Shown: piece by piece, positions 32,145 to 41,096 of the stretch
Numbering within the stretch: the first letter of the stretch is position 1
How the letters are laid out: every line of letters begins with the position of its first letter
Assembly (NCBI RefSeq): GCF_947286155.1
Contig: NZ_CAMYPD010000013.1
Location: 1 to 60,014 of the forward strand
DNA from: an uncultured Tessaracoccus sp.
GTDB taxonomy: Bacteria; Actinomycetota; Actinomycetes; Propionibacteriales; Propionibacteriaceae
Direction of reading: 5' to 3'
DNA length: 60,014 bases
Program-made: the position numbers and the translations under genes
Notes under the pieces: model-generated
What the model saw: only the letters and a program-made list of their open reading frames with translations
The model's database searches: none
Told to the model about the DNA's origin: nothing

Positions 32145-35100
32145 CTATGCGCCGGTCCTCGGCATCCCTGGGCGAGGAGCTGGCAACGATGGACCATACG
32201 GTGACGGATTCCCGGGCGACGGGTCATCTGGGCTATCCGGGCTGCCCGGAGCGTCCGGGTCCACCGGATTCGGCACCAGACCACCGCGTTCTGGTTGCGG
32301 CTTCACGACGACATCGAACGTCGCCTTGAACGTCTTCCCGTCCTTCGTCCACGTGACCGTGAGGGTCTGGGTGCCAAGCTTCGACTTGTCGTAGCCGGTC
32401 ACCTTCAACTCTTCAGCGGGGATCTCCGTGAACTGTCCGTCGCTCCACTGCGCAGACACGACGAGCCCGGTGAGATCGAGATCGTTGGACTGCTCGTAGG
32501 TGGTCTTACGCGGCGGGGATGTGACGACGATCCTCTCAAGCGTCGCCGGCTTGTCCGTCACCTCGACGGTGAGCGAGACCGACTGCGTGGTTTCGCCGTC
32601 GTCGACGGTGACCCACACGGTGTAGGTGCCCGGCTTGGCGAAGGTATGGGTGCCCTTCACCTTGCCATCGGCCACTTCGTCGGCCTCAACCACGTCCGAA
32701 CCGTCGCCCCAGTTCACGTACGCCTTCGCCCCGTTCGCACTGTGGCCACCGGCGACGACCGCCAGCTCAGCGCTCAGTGGCTCGCCGGTGGTGGCCTCGA
32801 GGTCTTCGCCCGGCTTCACCGTGAGCGCCTCGAGCTTCGAACGGTCGCCGTCGGAGGCCACCGCGAACAAGTGTGTGCGGGCCCACTTGCCATTGGAAGC
32901 GTTCTTCTCCTTCGGCATCGTGATGCTCACCACCTGCTTCGGCTTGCCACCATCTCCCTTGTAGAGCGCCACCGGAGCGTGGAGTTCCACCGGGTCGGTA
33001 ACGTACACTGCGGTGAACTTCTTCTGTCCCTCAATCTTGGTGCCCGAGGTGCGGTCGTCCGAGGAGCCGACGAGGGTGTTGCCCTTGATCGGCTTCTTCG
33101 CTGCGCCCACCCAGTCGCCAACCTTGTAGGGCACTTCCTGCGAGGAGCCATCGGCGAAGTTGAGGGTGAAGACGCCCTCACGGTTGCCTTCGTTGGCCGT
33201 CACCACGAAGGCAACCTTGCTCGCGCCTTTGCCGAGATTGATGGTGAAGCTCTGTCCTTCACCAGTGATGTTGTCCGGGTCGCCAGGCTTGACGTCGGGA
33301 AGGTCGAAGGACATGCCGTCGCCGTCAGGAACGCCCTCGGGAAGTTCCACCGTCTCCCCAAGCCTGAACCCGCTCTCCACCAGCTGGTCACGGATGAAGC
33401 CGTAGTTGAGGCCGTCGCAGTTCGCCGCAGCCACGTCAGGCACACCGATGCAGGTGTTGTTCATCTGCCCGGCGAGCGTGTCGTCGCGGTACACGCTGAC
33501 GCGCACCTCGGCCATAGCCACCGAACCGTCAGCGGCGGTGGCGGTCACCGCCGCGGTGTATTCGCCGGGCTTGTCGAACGCATGCTTGGCATTCACCTTC
33601 CAGGTGCCCAGCGCACTCTTGGCGAGCGCGGCATCTTCCGGCTTGCTGCCGTCGTTGAACTGCACCTTCACGACGGTATCCGCGCCGGCTGCTTCACCGG
33701 TCAGCGTGGCGATCTGACCGTCGAGCTCGCCGCCTGCCCGCACGCGCAATTCGTCGGCTGGCTGCAGCTCGATGCCCTTCGCGCTCGCAGGCTTGGCGAA
33801 GAGCTCAATCTCTGCCAGTCCAAGCCGCGTCTTCTCCTTCGACGAGATCGTCAACCGGAAGTGGGTGAATGCGGGCTGTGCTGGGTTGTTCGTCGCTGCA
33901 CGTGCTTTGGCCTGCTGCTGACCGTCGACGAAGAACGGGCGCAGCTGCGTGCCGAACGGGAACGTTTGGTTGGCGCGTTCGTCGATAGTCGTCCAATTGT
34001 CGCCATCCATCGAGCCTTCGAGCTTCCACTGTTCCGGCGCACCAATGTCCTTGCCTTCGGTGCTCGTCAGCGTGTAACCGTCGAGGCTCATGGGGCCCTG
34101 CTTGGACTCCCACACCAGTTCGGCGGATTCACTCGGGAACGTCACCGCGGAACGCATGTCGTTGTCGACGAGCGCACCCACCGGCACCGCCTTCGTCGAG
34201 GCGAGCTTCCCGAACGGAGCTCCGGATGCGTCTTCGAGCACCTGCGGAACCTCGAGCTTCTCGTTGAAGTCCTTGTCGCCCCACGTCTGCGGCTGATCGC
34301 TCATCCTGAACTCGAGCGCGCCGCCAGAACGAATCAGGTCGCCGTCGACGACGACATCGTTCAGCGCCTGGCCGTTGTGGCTCACACCGGCGACGTAGCG
34401 CTTGCCCTGGCTGGCGCCGGGAGCAGAAATGGTGAGCGTCTTGTCACCCATGTGCACCTTGGCTGACTCGAACATCGGCGTGCCGATGGTGAAGTCGCCG
34501 GTGCCCAGCTGCAGCGGGTAGAAACCGAGCGCGGAGAAGATGTACCAGGCGGAGAACTCGCCGTTATCTTCATCACCCGGGTAGCCCTGTCCGATGTCGT
34601 AGCCCACGAAGGCGTGTCGCTGCGCCTCGGCGATAATCTCCTGGCCAAGCGACGCGTCGCCGGCCTGCACCGCAACGTACGGGATGTGGTGAGCGATCTG
34701 GTTCGACAACCCGAGCATGCCCATCCGCAGGTCGCGTGCCTCGCGGGCCTCATGCATACCCGCGCGATCTCCGCGTTCCTTCTCAGTCAGGAACTCGTGC
34801 AACTCGTCGTTGATGCCCTGCCTGCCGCCGTACAGCGCGGCCAGTCCGTCGACGTTGTGCGGCGCGTGGAAGGCGAACGTCCAGCCGCTAGCCTCGGTGT
34901 ATGCGCCGCCCCAATCCTTCTTGTCAGGGTTGTCCCACGAGCCGTTGGCGTGGCGTGCCGTGAACACCCCGACGTTGGGGTTGTACATCTCGACGAAGTT
35001 GTTGGCCCGGAACGAGAAGTACTTGGCCTCTTCGCGGAGTTGTTCGACGCGCTCCTTCGGCGTGTTCGGATCGTCGGCGAGTTTCAGCGCCATCTTGGCC

Positions 35101-37688
35101 ATGCCGAAGTCGTTGATGAATCCTTCCAACCCCCACGACGCGGACTGGTGCGTGGTGGCGTCGGTGTAGCCCAGGTAGGGGCTGCGTTCCAACCCCTTTC
35201 GCCCGACGGCCGCCGTCTCGGGGCGTGCGGTGCCGTTCTTGAGCGCCGCGTCATAGGCCTCGAGCGCCACCTCGCTGGTGAGCGCGCCCTGAATGTAGGC
35301 GTCGGCGAAGGCCACGTCGGAGCTGGTGCCGGTCATGAGGTCGGCGTAGCCCGGCGACGACCAACGCGAGATCCAGCCAGCATCGCGGTAGTGCTCCACG
35401 AATCCGTTGACCAGCTCGTTGGTGAGGTTGCTGGGGTACAGCATGGAGTATAGCGGCCACGCGGTGCGGTAGGTATCCCAGAAGCCGTTGTTGACGTAGA
35501 GCTTGCCGTCGCCGATGGGCGCGTTCGTCTCCGTCGCGGTGGCCTCACCCTTCGTCTCTCGGAATGGGCTGGCGTACTGATACTTCGGCTTGTCAGCGCT
35601 ACCGACGTTCTCAAACTGCGAGTTGGGGTACAGGTTCAGGCGGTACAGCCCTGAATACAGGTTCACCAGCTGCGCCTCGTTGCCGCCCTTGACGTCGGTG
35701 ATGACGCCTAGGCGCTTGTTCCACGCGTCCTTGACGGCGCCCCGCACCTCATCGAACGAACGGCCGGTCACCTCGAAGTCGAGGTTCTTCTTGGCCTGGT
35801 CCTGCGAAATGAACGATGTCGCAACTCGCAGCTCGACGGTCTTCGTTGCGGAGGTATTGAACCGGGCGTACTTGGCGGACTTGCGTTCGCCCTTGGTGTC
35901 ACCCTGCGCGACGGGCTTCGCGTCGAACTTGCCAGCGACGAACATGCGCGTCTTACCTGGCCAGCCGGATCCGCCGAAGATCCAACCAGACACGGTGCCG
36001 TCGTCGGAGATCTTCAACCCCGATTCGCCAACACCGCGGTCGACGATCACGCTGCCTTCGTCACCGGTGAAGGTGAACCGGAAGATGCCGCCGTGGTCCG
36101 TCGGGGTGGCTTCCGTGCGCATTCCGTTCTCGAACGTGACTCCGTAGTAGTCGGGGCGTGCCACCTCGTTGTCGTGCTTGAACGCCAATGCGCGCTGCTT
36201 CACGTCGCCCTGTGGAACGGAATCAGTCGACGGCTGGACGACGAACTGGTTGCGGTCGCCCATCCAGATGCTCGGTTCGTGGCTGAAGCCGATGCCCTGC
36301 AGCTCGGGTAGGTTCTCGTCGTTGTTGTGGGCCTGGTAGGAGTACAGCGTGCCGACGGTGTCCGCGTCGGTGAACGGCGTGATGAAGTTGAAGCCGTTCG
36401 GCCAGGCAGCCGCTGGGAAGTTGTTGCCGCGCGAGTATCCGCCGCTGCTGTTCGTGCCGCGCCTGGTGTCGACGTAGCTCACGAGCCCGTCGGAAGTGTC
36501 GAGGGGCTTGGGCACGTCGATGCGGATGTCGTCGACGAACCCGCCCACCGGCGTGCCCGCTTTGGCACCCTTCTGCGAGTAGCGCAGCAGCACCTGCTTC
36601 ACTGTCTTACCTTGGGCGGCGGCGAGGTCGATCTTCACGGAGTTCCACTGGTCGGGATACAGCGTTTTGCCCTCGCCCTGCGCTTCGGGAGTTGCTGCGA
36701 TGCCGTAGATGTCGCGTGCGCCGCTGTCGGAGAGCGTCGACCCGTCGTCGAACAGCAGATCGACGACGACGTGCGTCGAAGCGTAGGTGAGTTCTCCATC
36801 CAACTCTGGGAAGATCTTGTAGCTGAGCTGTGCGCCCTTTGCTACCTTCACGTCCATCTCCAGCACGACGTTGCTGGCGCTCGAATCGCCGTCTTCGATC
36901 ACCTGCCCCGCATACCGCAGCGACTTCACGCCCGTCCATCCGACGCGTGGCTTGGCGGTGAACGATGACCGCGGGCCGCCTTTGACACCCGTCGCCATGG
37001 GCATGGCTTCGTCGAGCTCGTCGTTCTTGCGGTTGGCGTTGATGAGTTCAAACTCAGCAAGCTGCACGATGTCGGCGCCGTTCGTCGCGGTGATATCCAG
37101 GCGATAGAACTTGTACGCCTCGGTCTCAGCCTTGAGCTTGAATTTCTTCTGCGAATGACGCTTGGTGTTCATCGGCGTCGCCCAGGTGACTCCGGTTTGA
37201 GCGTCGACATCCACCCATGTCTTGCCATCAGTGGAGGCCTGCACCTTGAAGTCTTTGGGGTCACGTTTGGGCTCGTCATTCGCGGACGTGATGCGGTACT
37301 CAGTGATCTTCTCCGGCTGTGCCAGTTCGTAGGTCAGGGTGCCCTTGGGGGCGAAACTCAACCACTTCGATTCAGCCCGGCCGTCTGCGGCGTTGGATGC
37401 TTCCTCTCCAGAGGGGCTCTTGCCGGTGCCGGTGATCTTGGTCACCTCGCTGTGCAGACTTTCGGTGGCAAACACCTGGCCCGTGAAGTTCGACGGTGGT
37501 GCAGCCTGCCGGTTCGGCAGGGCCTGTGGTTCTCCTTCCTCGAACGAGGTATAGAACGCATCCTGTTTGGGGGCCGCAGTGGCAGGGGTGGGTGCGAAGA
37601 TCACCCCAGCGCTCATCAGCGTGGCGCTCAGCGGAACGATTAAGGCTCGAAGCCTTAAACCGCGCTGCTTGGATGGACGAAAACGCAT
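32145..37688 (-). CDS. Large secreted GH92 alpha-1,2-mannosidase with accessory domains
   Basis: An 1847-residue exported protein. The signal peptide is MRFRPSKQRGLRLRALIVPL and on to an ATAAP cleavage site near 40. Two discoidin-like sugar-binding domains lie near 70-190 and 1160-1300. GH92 starts near 403 (YVDTRRGTNSSGGYSRG) and has GFWDTYRTAWPLYSMLYP and the catalytic-region GDEDNGEFSAWYIFSALGF near 1040. After it come an NPCBM-like region (near 1415-1560), a PKD domain (YVNWGDGSD, near 1660) and an Ig-like domain (near 1715-1800), then a Pro/Asp-rich linker ending in MPRTGA. GH92 enzymes trim N-glycans or yeast mannan. The ATG at 37688 has AGGAG at 6 nt. The LPXTG-like end has no membrane helix or basic tail. 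Confidence 0.93.
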   Translation of the reverse strand: MRFRPSKQRGLRLRALIVPLSATLMSAGVIFAPTPATAAPKQDAFYTSFEEGEPQALPNRQAAPPSNFTGQVFATESLHSEVTKITGTGKSPSGEEASNAADGRAESKWLSFAPKGTLTYELAQPEKITEYRITSANDEPKRDPKDFKVQASTDGKTWVDVDAQTGVTWATPMNTKRHSQKKFKLKAETEAYKFYRLDITATNGADIVQLAEFELINANRKNDELDEAMPMATGVKGGPRSSFTAKPRVGWTGVKSLRYAGQVIEDGDSSASNVVLEMDVKVAKGAQLSYKIFPELDGELTYASTHVVVDLLFDDGSTLSDSGARDIYGIAATPEAQGEGKTLYPDQWNSVKIDLAAAQGKTVKQVLLRYSQKGAKAGTPVGGFVDDIRIDVPKPLDTSDGLVSYVDTRRGTNSSGGYSRGNNFPAAAWPNGFNFITPFTDADTVGTLYSYQAHNNDENLPELQGIGFSHEPSIWMGDRNQFVVQPSTDSVPQGDVKQRALAFKHDNEVARPDYYGVTFENGMRTEATPTDHGGIFRFTFTGDEGSVIVDRGVGESGLKISDDGTVSGWIFGGSGWPGKTRMFVAGKFDAKPVAQGDTKGERKSAKYARFNTSATKTVELRVATSFISQDQAKKNLDFEVTGRSFDEVRGAVKDAWNKRLGVITDVKGGNEAQLVNLYSGLYRLNLYPNSQFENVGSADKPKYQYASPFRETKGEATATETNAPIGDGKLYVNNGFWDTYRTAWPLYSMLYPSNLTNELVNGFVEHYRDAGWISRWSSPGYADLMTGTSSDVAFADAYIQGALTSEVALEAYDAALKNGTARPETAAVGRKGLERSPYLGYTDATTHQSASWGLEGFINDFGMAKMALKLADDPNTPKERVEQLREEAKYFSFRANNFVEMYNPNVGVFTARHANGSWDNPDKKDWGGAYTEASGWTFAFHAPHNVDGLAALYGGRQGINDELHEFLTEKERGDRAGMHEAREARDLRMGMLGLSNQIAHHIPYVAVQAGDASLGQEIIAEAQRHAFVGYDIGQGYPGDEDNGEFSAWYIFSALGFYPLQLGTGDFTIGTPMFESAKVHMGDKTLTISAPGASQGKRYVAGVSHNGQALNDVVVDGDLIRSGGALEFRMSDQPQTWGDKDFNEKLEVPQVLEDASGAPFGKLASTKAVPVGALVDNDMRSAVTFPSESAELVWESKQGPMSLDGYTLTSTEGKDIGAPEQWKLEGSMDGDNWTTIDERANQTFPFGTQLRPFFVDGQQQAKARAATNNPAQPAFTHFRLTISSKEKTRLGLAEIELFAKPASAKGIELQPADELRVRAGGELDGQIATLTGEAAGADTVVKVQFNDGSKPEDAALAKSALGTWKVNAKHAFDKPGEYTAAVTATAADGSVAMAEVRVSVYRDDTLAGQMNNTCIGVPDVAAANCDGLNYGFIRDQLVESGFRLGETVELPEGVPDGDGMSFDLPDVKPGDPDNITGEGQSFTINLGKGASKVAFVVTANEGNREGVFTLNFADGSSQEVPYKVGDWVGAAKKPIKGNTLVGSSDDRTSGTKIEGQKKFTAVYVTDPVELHAPVALYKGDGGKPKQVVSITMPKEKNASNGKWARTHLFAVASDGDRSKLEALTVKPGEDLEATTGEPLSAELAVVAGGHSANGAKAYVNWGDGSDVVEADEVADGKVKGTHTFAKPGTYTVWVTVDDGETTQSVSLTVEVTDKPATLERIVVTSPPRKTTYEQSNDLDLTGLVVSAQWSDGQFTEIPAEELKVTGYDKSKLGTQTLTVTWTKDGKTFKATFDVVVKPQPERGGLVPNPVDPDAPGSPDSPDDPSPGNPSPYGPSLPAPRPGMPRTGA

Positions 37689-37819
37689 GCGCAACTCCTA
37701 TGTTGCCAAGGCCGACGAAGCTGGCGGCCAAGCTATGAGGGACCGGAACTCTCACTGCCAAGGCACGCGCGCATCAGCGCAGACAACGCGCGAGTTTGAA
37801 CAGCGCCAGCGACGCTACC

Positions 37820-37849
37820 AAAAAGCAGGGGGTCAAGCCCCTGCTTTCG
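37820..37849 (-). terminator. Intrinsic terminator of the thioredoxin/TPR gene
   Basis: On the minus strand AAGCAGGGG and CCCCTGCTT form a 9-bp stem with a 6-nt loop, followed by a run of T. It lies 58 bp after the stop of the gene at 37907, so the GH92 gene must use its own promoter within 37695-37819, where I see no clear box. Confidence 0.8.
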
Positions 37850-37906
37850 AAAAGAAAAAACTCCGTGCGGTGCCGCATCTGGGGCTGTGCACAGCCTCGG
37901 ACAGGC

Positions 37907-38803
37907 TCAGAACAGCACGGTCGCGAGGCGTCGCCTTGCCTTTAGCACGACGGGGTCCGTTCGGCCGATCACTTCGAACAGCTCCAGCACGCGCACGCGC
38001 ACTTCCTCCTTTTCTTCGGGTGACGCCGTCGCCGCGAAGTCGAGCAGTCGTTCGAGTGCCTGCTCATTTGCGCCCTGGATCACCTCGAGGTCGGCAGCCT
38101 CCAGCTGTGCTTGCAGGTCATCGCTGTTGCCGGCGTTGGCCACCACCTGGGCGGGATCGAAGTGCGTCGAGCGTTCGAGCAGGCTCGCCTGAGCGCGCCC
38201 GGCGATCACTTCCACATCGTTGGGCGTGTTTTGCAGCAGCTTGTCGAACTCCTCGACGGCCTTGGCGTAGTCACCGGCCTCGAGCGCCGCGTCGGCGGCC
38301 GCAAACTTGGGGTTCGCGGCCTGCGCCTCTTCAACGCCAGACGACGCGCCTCCTCCGACGGGTTCCGCGCGGCCGGTCATGCCGTTGGCGACGGCTGCCT
38401 GCGCCACCTGCTCCAACACGGCCTTGATCTCTTCGGCGCTCTTCGTGCCCTGGAACAGCGGCGCCATCTGGCCCGCGATGAGTGCCACCACCGTCGGCAC
38501 TGCCTGTACGCCGAGCGCCTGGGCGATGCGGGGTTGCTCGTCGACGTTGATGCGCCCGAGCAGGAAACGACCAGCCTCCGCGTTGACGGCGTTTGCGAGC
38601 GCCTTGGACACCGCCTCGCCGTTCGGGTCACGAGGCGAGTAAAACTCGAGCACGACGGGGTGCTGCGTGGATTGGGCAGCCACCTGCTCGAACTCGGCCT
38701 CAGTGATGGCCATAACGTAGTTCCCGTCAGCGGCTGCACCAGCCGATTGCGACAAATGGGACAGATCGACGGCGCCAGGACGGTTGAATTGCTCGGAAGT
38801 CAT
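37907..38803 (-). CDS. Thioredoxin-fold/TPR co-chaperone (CnoX/YbbN-like), lacking CxxC
   Basis: A 298-residue cytoplasmic protein. Residues about 28-135 form a thioredoxin fold (PVVLEFYSPRDPNGEAVSKA, then INVDEQPRIAQALGVQAVPT with the cis-Pro). The active-site position reads SPRDPN, with no cysteine, so it cannot be a classic oxidoreductase. Residues about 165-298 form TPR-like helices (ADAALEAGDYAKAVEEFDKL). This architecture matches the CnoX/YbbN holdases, which guard unfolded proteins under stress. It is divergent from pgm. The region just before its start contains a TAGGAA-like box. Confidence 0.85.
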   Translation of the reverse strand: MTSEQFNRPGAVDLSHLSQSAGAAADGNYVMAITEAEFEQVAAQSTQHPVVLEFYSPRDPNGEAVSKALANAVNAEAGRFLLGRINVDEQPRIAQALGVQAVPTVVALIAGQMAPLFQGTKSAEEIKAVLEQVAQAAVANGMTGRAEPVGGGASSGVEEAQAANPKFAAADAALEAGDYAKAVEEFDKLLQNTPNDVEVIAGRAQASLLERSTHFDPAQVVANAGNSDDLQAQLEAADLEVIQGANEQALERLLDFAATASPEEKEEVRVRVLELFEVIGRTDPVVLKARRRLATVLF

Positions 38804-38845
38804 GCCTCTATATTCCTAGCCCGCTCGCAGTTCTTCAAACAGCCA

Positions 38846-38851
38846 TAGGAT
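38846..38851 (+). promoter_or_regulatory. -10 box TAGGAT of leaderless pgm
   Basis: TAGGAT lies 6 nt before the ATG at 38858. The bases between include GAAGG, but it is too close to the ATG to act as a ribosome site. Confidence 0.55.
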
Positions 38852-38857
38852 GAAGGC

Positions 38858-40474
38858 ATGGCACATGAACGCGCGGGCCAGGTGGCCCAGGAATCCGACC
38901 TCATCGACGTCGATGCGCTGCTGGGCGCATACTACGACCTCACCCCAGACCCCAAGAACCCCGATCAGCAGGTGGTGTTCGGCACCTCCGGCCACCGCGG
39001 ATCCAGCCTGGATACGAAATTCAACGAACTCCACATCGCCGCGACAACGCAGGCCATCGTCGAGTATCGCGCGTCGCAGGGCGTCACCGGTCCACTCTTC
39101 ATCGGCAAGGACACCCACGGGCTCTCGCTTCCCGCGTGGAAGACCGCCATCGAGGTGCTCGCCGCCAACGGCGTCGAGGTGCTCGCCGAGCGCGAGGACG
39201 AGTACACGCCCACACCAGCGGTGTCCCGAGCCATCATTCGCTACAACCGTGAGCATGACGCGAAGGCCGACGGCATCGTCGTGACTCCCTCCCACAATCC
39301 GCCTCGCGACGGCGGCTTCAAATACAACCCTCCGCACGGTGGCCCCGCTGACACTGACGCCACGTCGGTCATCGCCGCGCGAGCCAACGAGCTCATGGCA
39401 GCGCCCTCGGGCATCAAGCGCGTGCCTTATGAGCAGGCGGAGGTGCAGCGCTACGACTACCGCACGCCGTACTGCGAGGAGTTGGCGCTCGCGATCGATT
39501 TCGACGCGATCAAGGCCGCAGGCCTGCGCCACGGGGCAGACCCGATGGGCGGCGCGTCGGTGCAGTACTGGCAGTTCCTGGCCGAACAGGGCCTGCCCAT
39601 CGAGGTGGTGAACCCGACGGTCGACCCGACGTGGCGCTTCATGACACTCGACACCGACGGCAAGATCCGCATGGACTGCTCCTCCCCCAATGCGATGGCC
39701 TCGCTCGTGCAGCAGCGCGACAAGTTCTCCGTCGCCACCGGTAACGACGCCGACTCCGACCGTCACGGCATCGTCACCCCCGATTTCGGGCTCATGAACC
39801 CCAACGCGTACCTCGCGGTGGCAATCCACTACTTGTTCTCACACCGTCCGGGATGGAGCGCCGATGCTGGTATCGGCAAGACCTTGGTGAGCTCGTCGCT
39901 CATCGACAAGGTGGCAGGCAAGCTCGGCCGCACGCTCGTCGAGGTTCCCGTCGGCTTCAAGTGGTTCGTTCCTGGCCTGATGTCTGGCGACATCGGCTTC
40001 GGCGGCGAGGAGTCTGCAGGTGCGTCGTTCCTCGACAAGCAGGGTATGACGTGGACGACGGATAAGGACGGCATCCTGTTGAGCCTGCTGGCATCTGAGA
40101 TCATCGCGGTCACCGGGCAGTCTCCCAGCGAGCACTACGCGCTACTGGAGAGCGAGTTCGGTAAGTCGTACTACGCGCGCGTCGACGCGGAAGCCAACCG
40201 CGAGCAGAAGGCACGACTCTCGAAATTGAGCCGCGATGACGTCACCGTCGAAGAACTCGCCGGCGAACCCATCACGGCCGTGCTCTCGCACGCGCCCGGC
40301 AACGACGCGGCGATTGGTGGCATCAAAGTCACCACCGAGCACGCGTGGTTCGCCGCGCGCCCGTCAGGCACCGAAGACAAGTACAAGATCTACGCGGAGT
40401 CGCTGAAGGACGAGGCTCACCTCGCCGAGGTGCAGGCAGCCGCCAAGGAGATCGTCGACGGCGCCCTGGCCTAA
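38858..40474 (+). CDS. pgm: Phosphoglucomutase (alpha-D-glucose phosphate-specific)
   Basis: A 538-residue enzyme interconverting glucose-1- and glucose-6-phosphate, linking glycogen turnover to glycolysis. The phosphoserine loop is VTPSHNPPRDGG, the Mg-binding loop DADSDRHG, the sugar-binding loop GGEESAG and the phosphate-binding end RPSGTEDKYKIYAESL. Length is typical of the PGM type (about 545). It is divergent from the co-chaperone gene, with 54 bp between starts. Confidence 0.97.
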   Translation: MAHERAGQVAQESDLIDVDALLGAYYDLTPDPKNPDQQVVFGTSGHRGSSLDTKFNELHIAATTQAIVEYRASQGVTGPLFIGKDTHGLSLPAWKTAIEVLAANGVEVLAEREDEYTPTPAVSRAIIRYNREHDAKADGIVVTPSHNPPRDGGFKYNPPHGGPADTDATSVIAARANELMAAPSGIKRVPYEQAEVQRYDYRTPYCEELALAIDFDAIKAAGLRHGADPMGGASVQYWQFLAEQGLPIEVVNPTVDPTWRFMTLDTDGKIRMDCSSPNAMASLVQQRDKFSVATGNDADSDRHGIVTPDFGLMNPNAYLAVAIHYLFSHRPGWSADAGIGKTLVSSSLIDKVAGKLGRTLVEVPVGFKWFVPGLMSGDIGFGGEESAGASFLDKQGMTWTTDKDGILLSLLASEIIAVTGQSPSEHYALLESEFGKSYYARVDAEANREQKARLSKLSRDDVTVEELAGEPITAVLSHAPGNDAAIGGIKVTTEHAWFAARPSGTEDKYKIYAESLKDEAHLAEVQAAAKEIVDGALA

Positions 40475-40545
40475 CGCGGTTCACCGCCGGCAGCGCTATC
40501 CGACCCCGACGTCAATCAGTTGCATCTATGTGGAAAGCTGGAGCT

Positions 40546-40980
40546 ATGGAGAATCAAGATCTGTTCATCTGCATCGATCACGTTGGCATCGCCGTCCCTG
40601 ATCTGGACGAGGCCATCAAGTACCACGCCGAGAAGTTCGGCTGGCGTGAACTCCACCGTGAAGTGAACGAGGAACAAGGCGTTGCCGAGGCCATGATTGG
40701 TACCGGCACGCAGGGCGAAGAGAACGCCAAGATTCAGCTGCTCGCTCCGCTGAACGAGGAATCCACCATCGCGAAGTTCCTCGACAAGAAGGGGCCGGGT
40801 CTGCAGCAGCTCGCCTACCGCGTGGCGGACATCGATCACGTCATGGAGGTACTGAAGGAGCGCGGCGTGCGTCTGCTCTACCCCGAGCCGAAGCGTGGCA
40901 CCGCGGATTCCCGCATCAACTTCGTGCACCCGAAGGATGCCGGCGGCGTGCTCCTCGAACTCGTGGAGTTGAAGAAGTAA
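40546..40980 (+). CDS. mce: Methylmalonyl-CoA epimerase
   Basis: A 144-residue vicinal-oxygen-chelate metalloenzyme converting (S)- to (R)-methylmalonyl-CoA. It has CIDHVGIAVPDLDEAIKYH at the start, LQQLAYRVADID in the middle and VLLELVEL at the end, with metal ligands His, Gln/His and Glu. In propionic bacteria it acts in the Wood-Werkman cycle between transcarboxylase and the B12-dependent mutase. I take the ATG at 40546, with GGAAAG at 8 nt; an ATG six codons upstream has no ribosome site. Confidence 0.95.
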   Translation: MENQDLFICIDHVGIAVPDLDEAIKYHAEKFGWRELHREVNEEQGVAEAMIGTGTQGEENAKIQLLAPLNEESTIAKFLDKKGPGLQQLAYRVADIDHVMEVLKERGVRLLYPEPKRGTADSRINFVHPKDAGGVLLELVELKK

Positions 40981-41001
40981 ATTCACTGAACATCGGGTTT
41001 C

Positions 41002-41033
41002 AGAGGGTGGACATCCACAAGGGTCCACCCTCT
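41002..41033 (+). terminator. Terminator hairpin after mce
   Basis: AGAGGGTGGAC (41002-41012) pairs perfectly with GTCCACCCTCT (41023-41033) across a 10-nt loop. It is followed by GTTCTTG, only weakly T-rich. It starts 22 bp after the mce stop. Confidence 0.75.
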
Positions 41034-41096
41034 GTTCTTGCACCGGGGTAGATATAAGCTGTCCTTGCAGCCCACACGATGCGTAAGGAGACTCAC

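Noticed and set aside
32295..34466. 723-residue open frame antisense to the GH92 gene
   Set aside because: Rich in His, Val and Arg with no domain; produced by third-position GC bias of the opposite strand.
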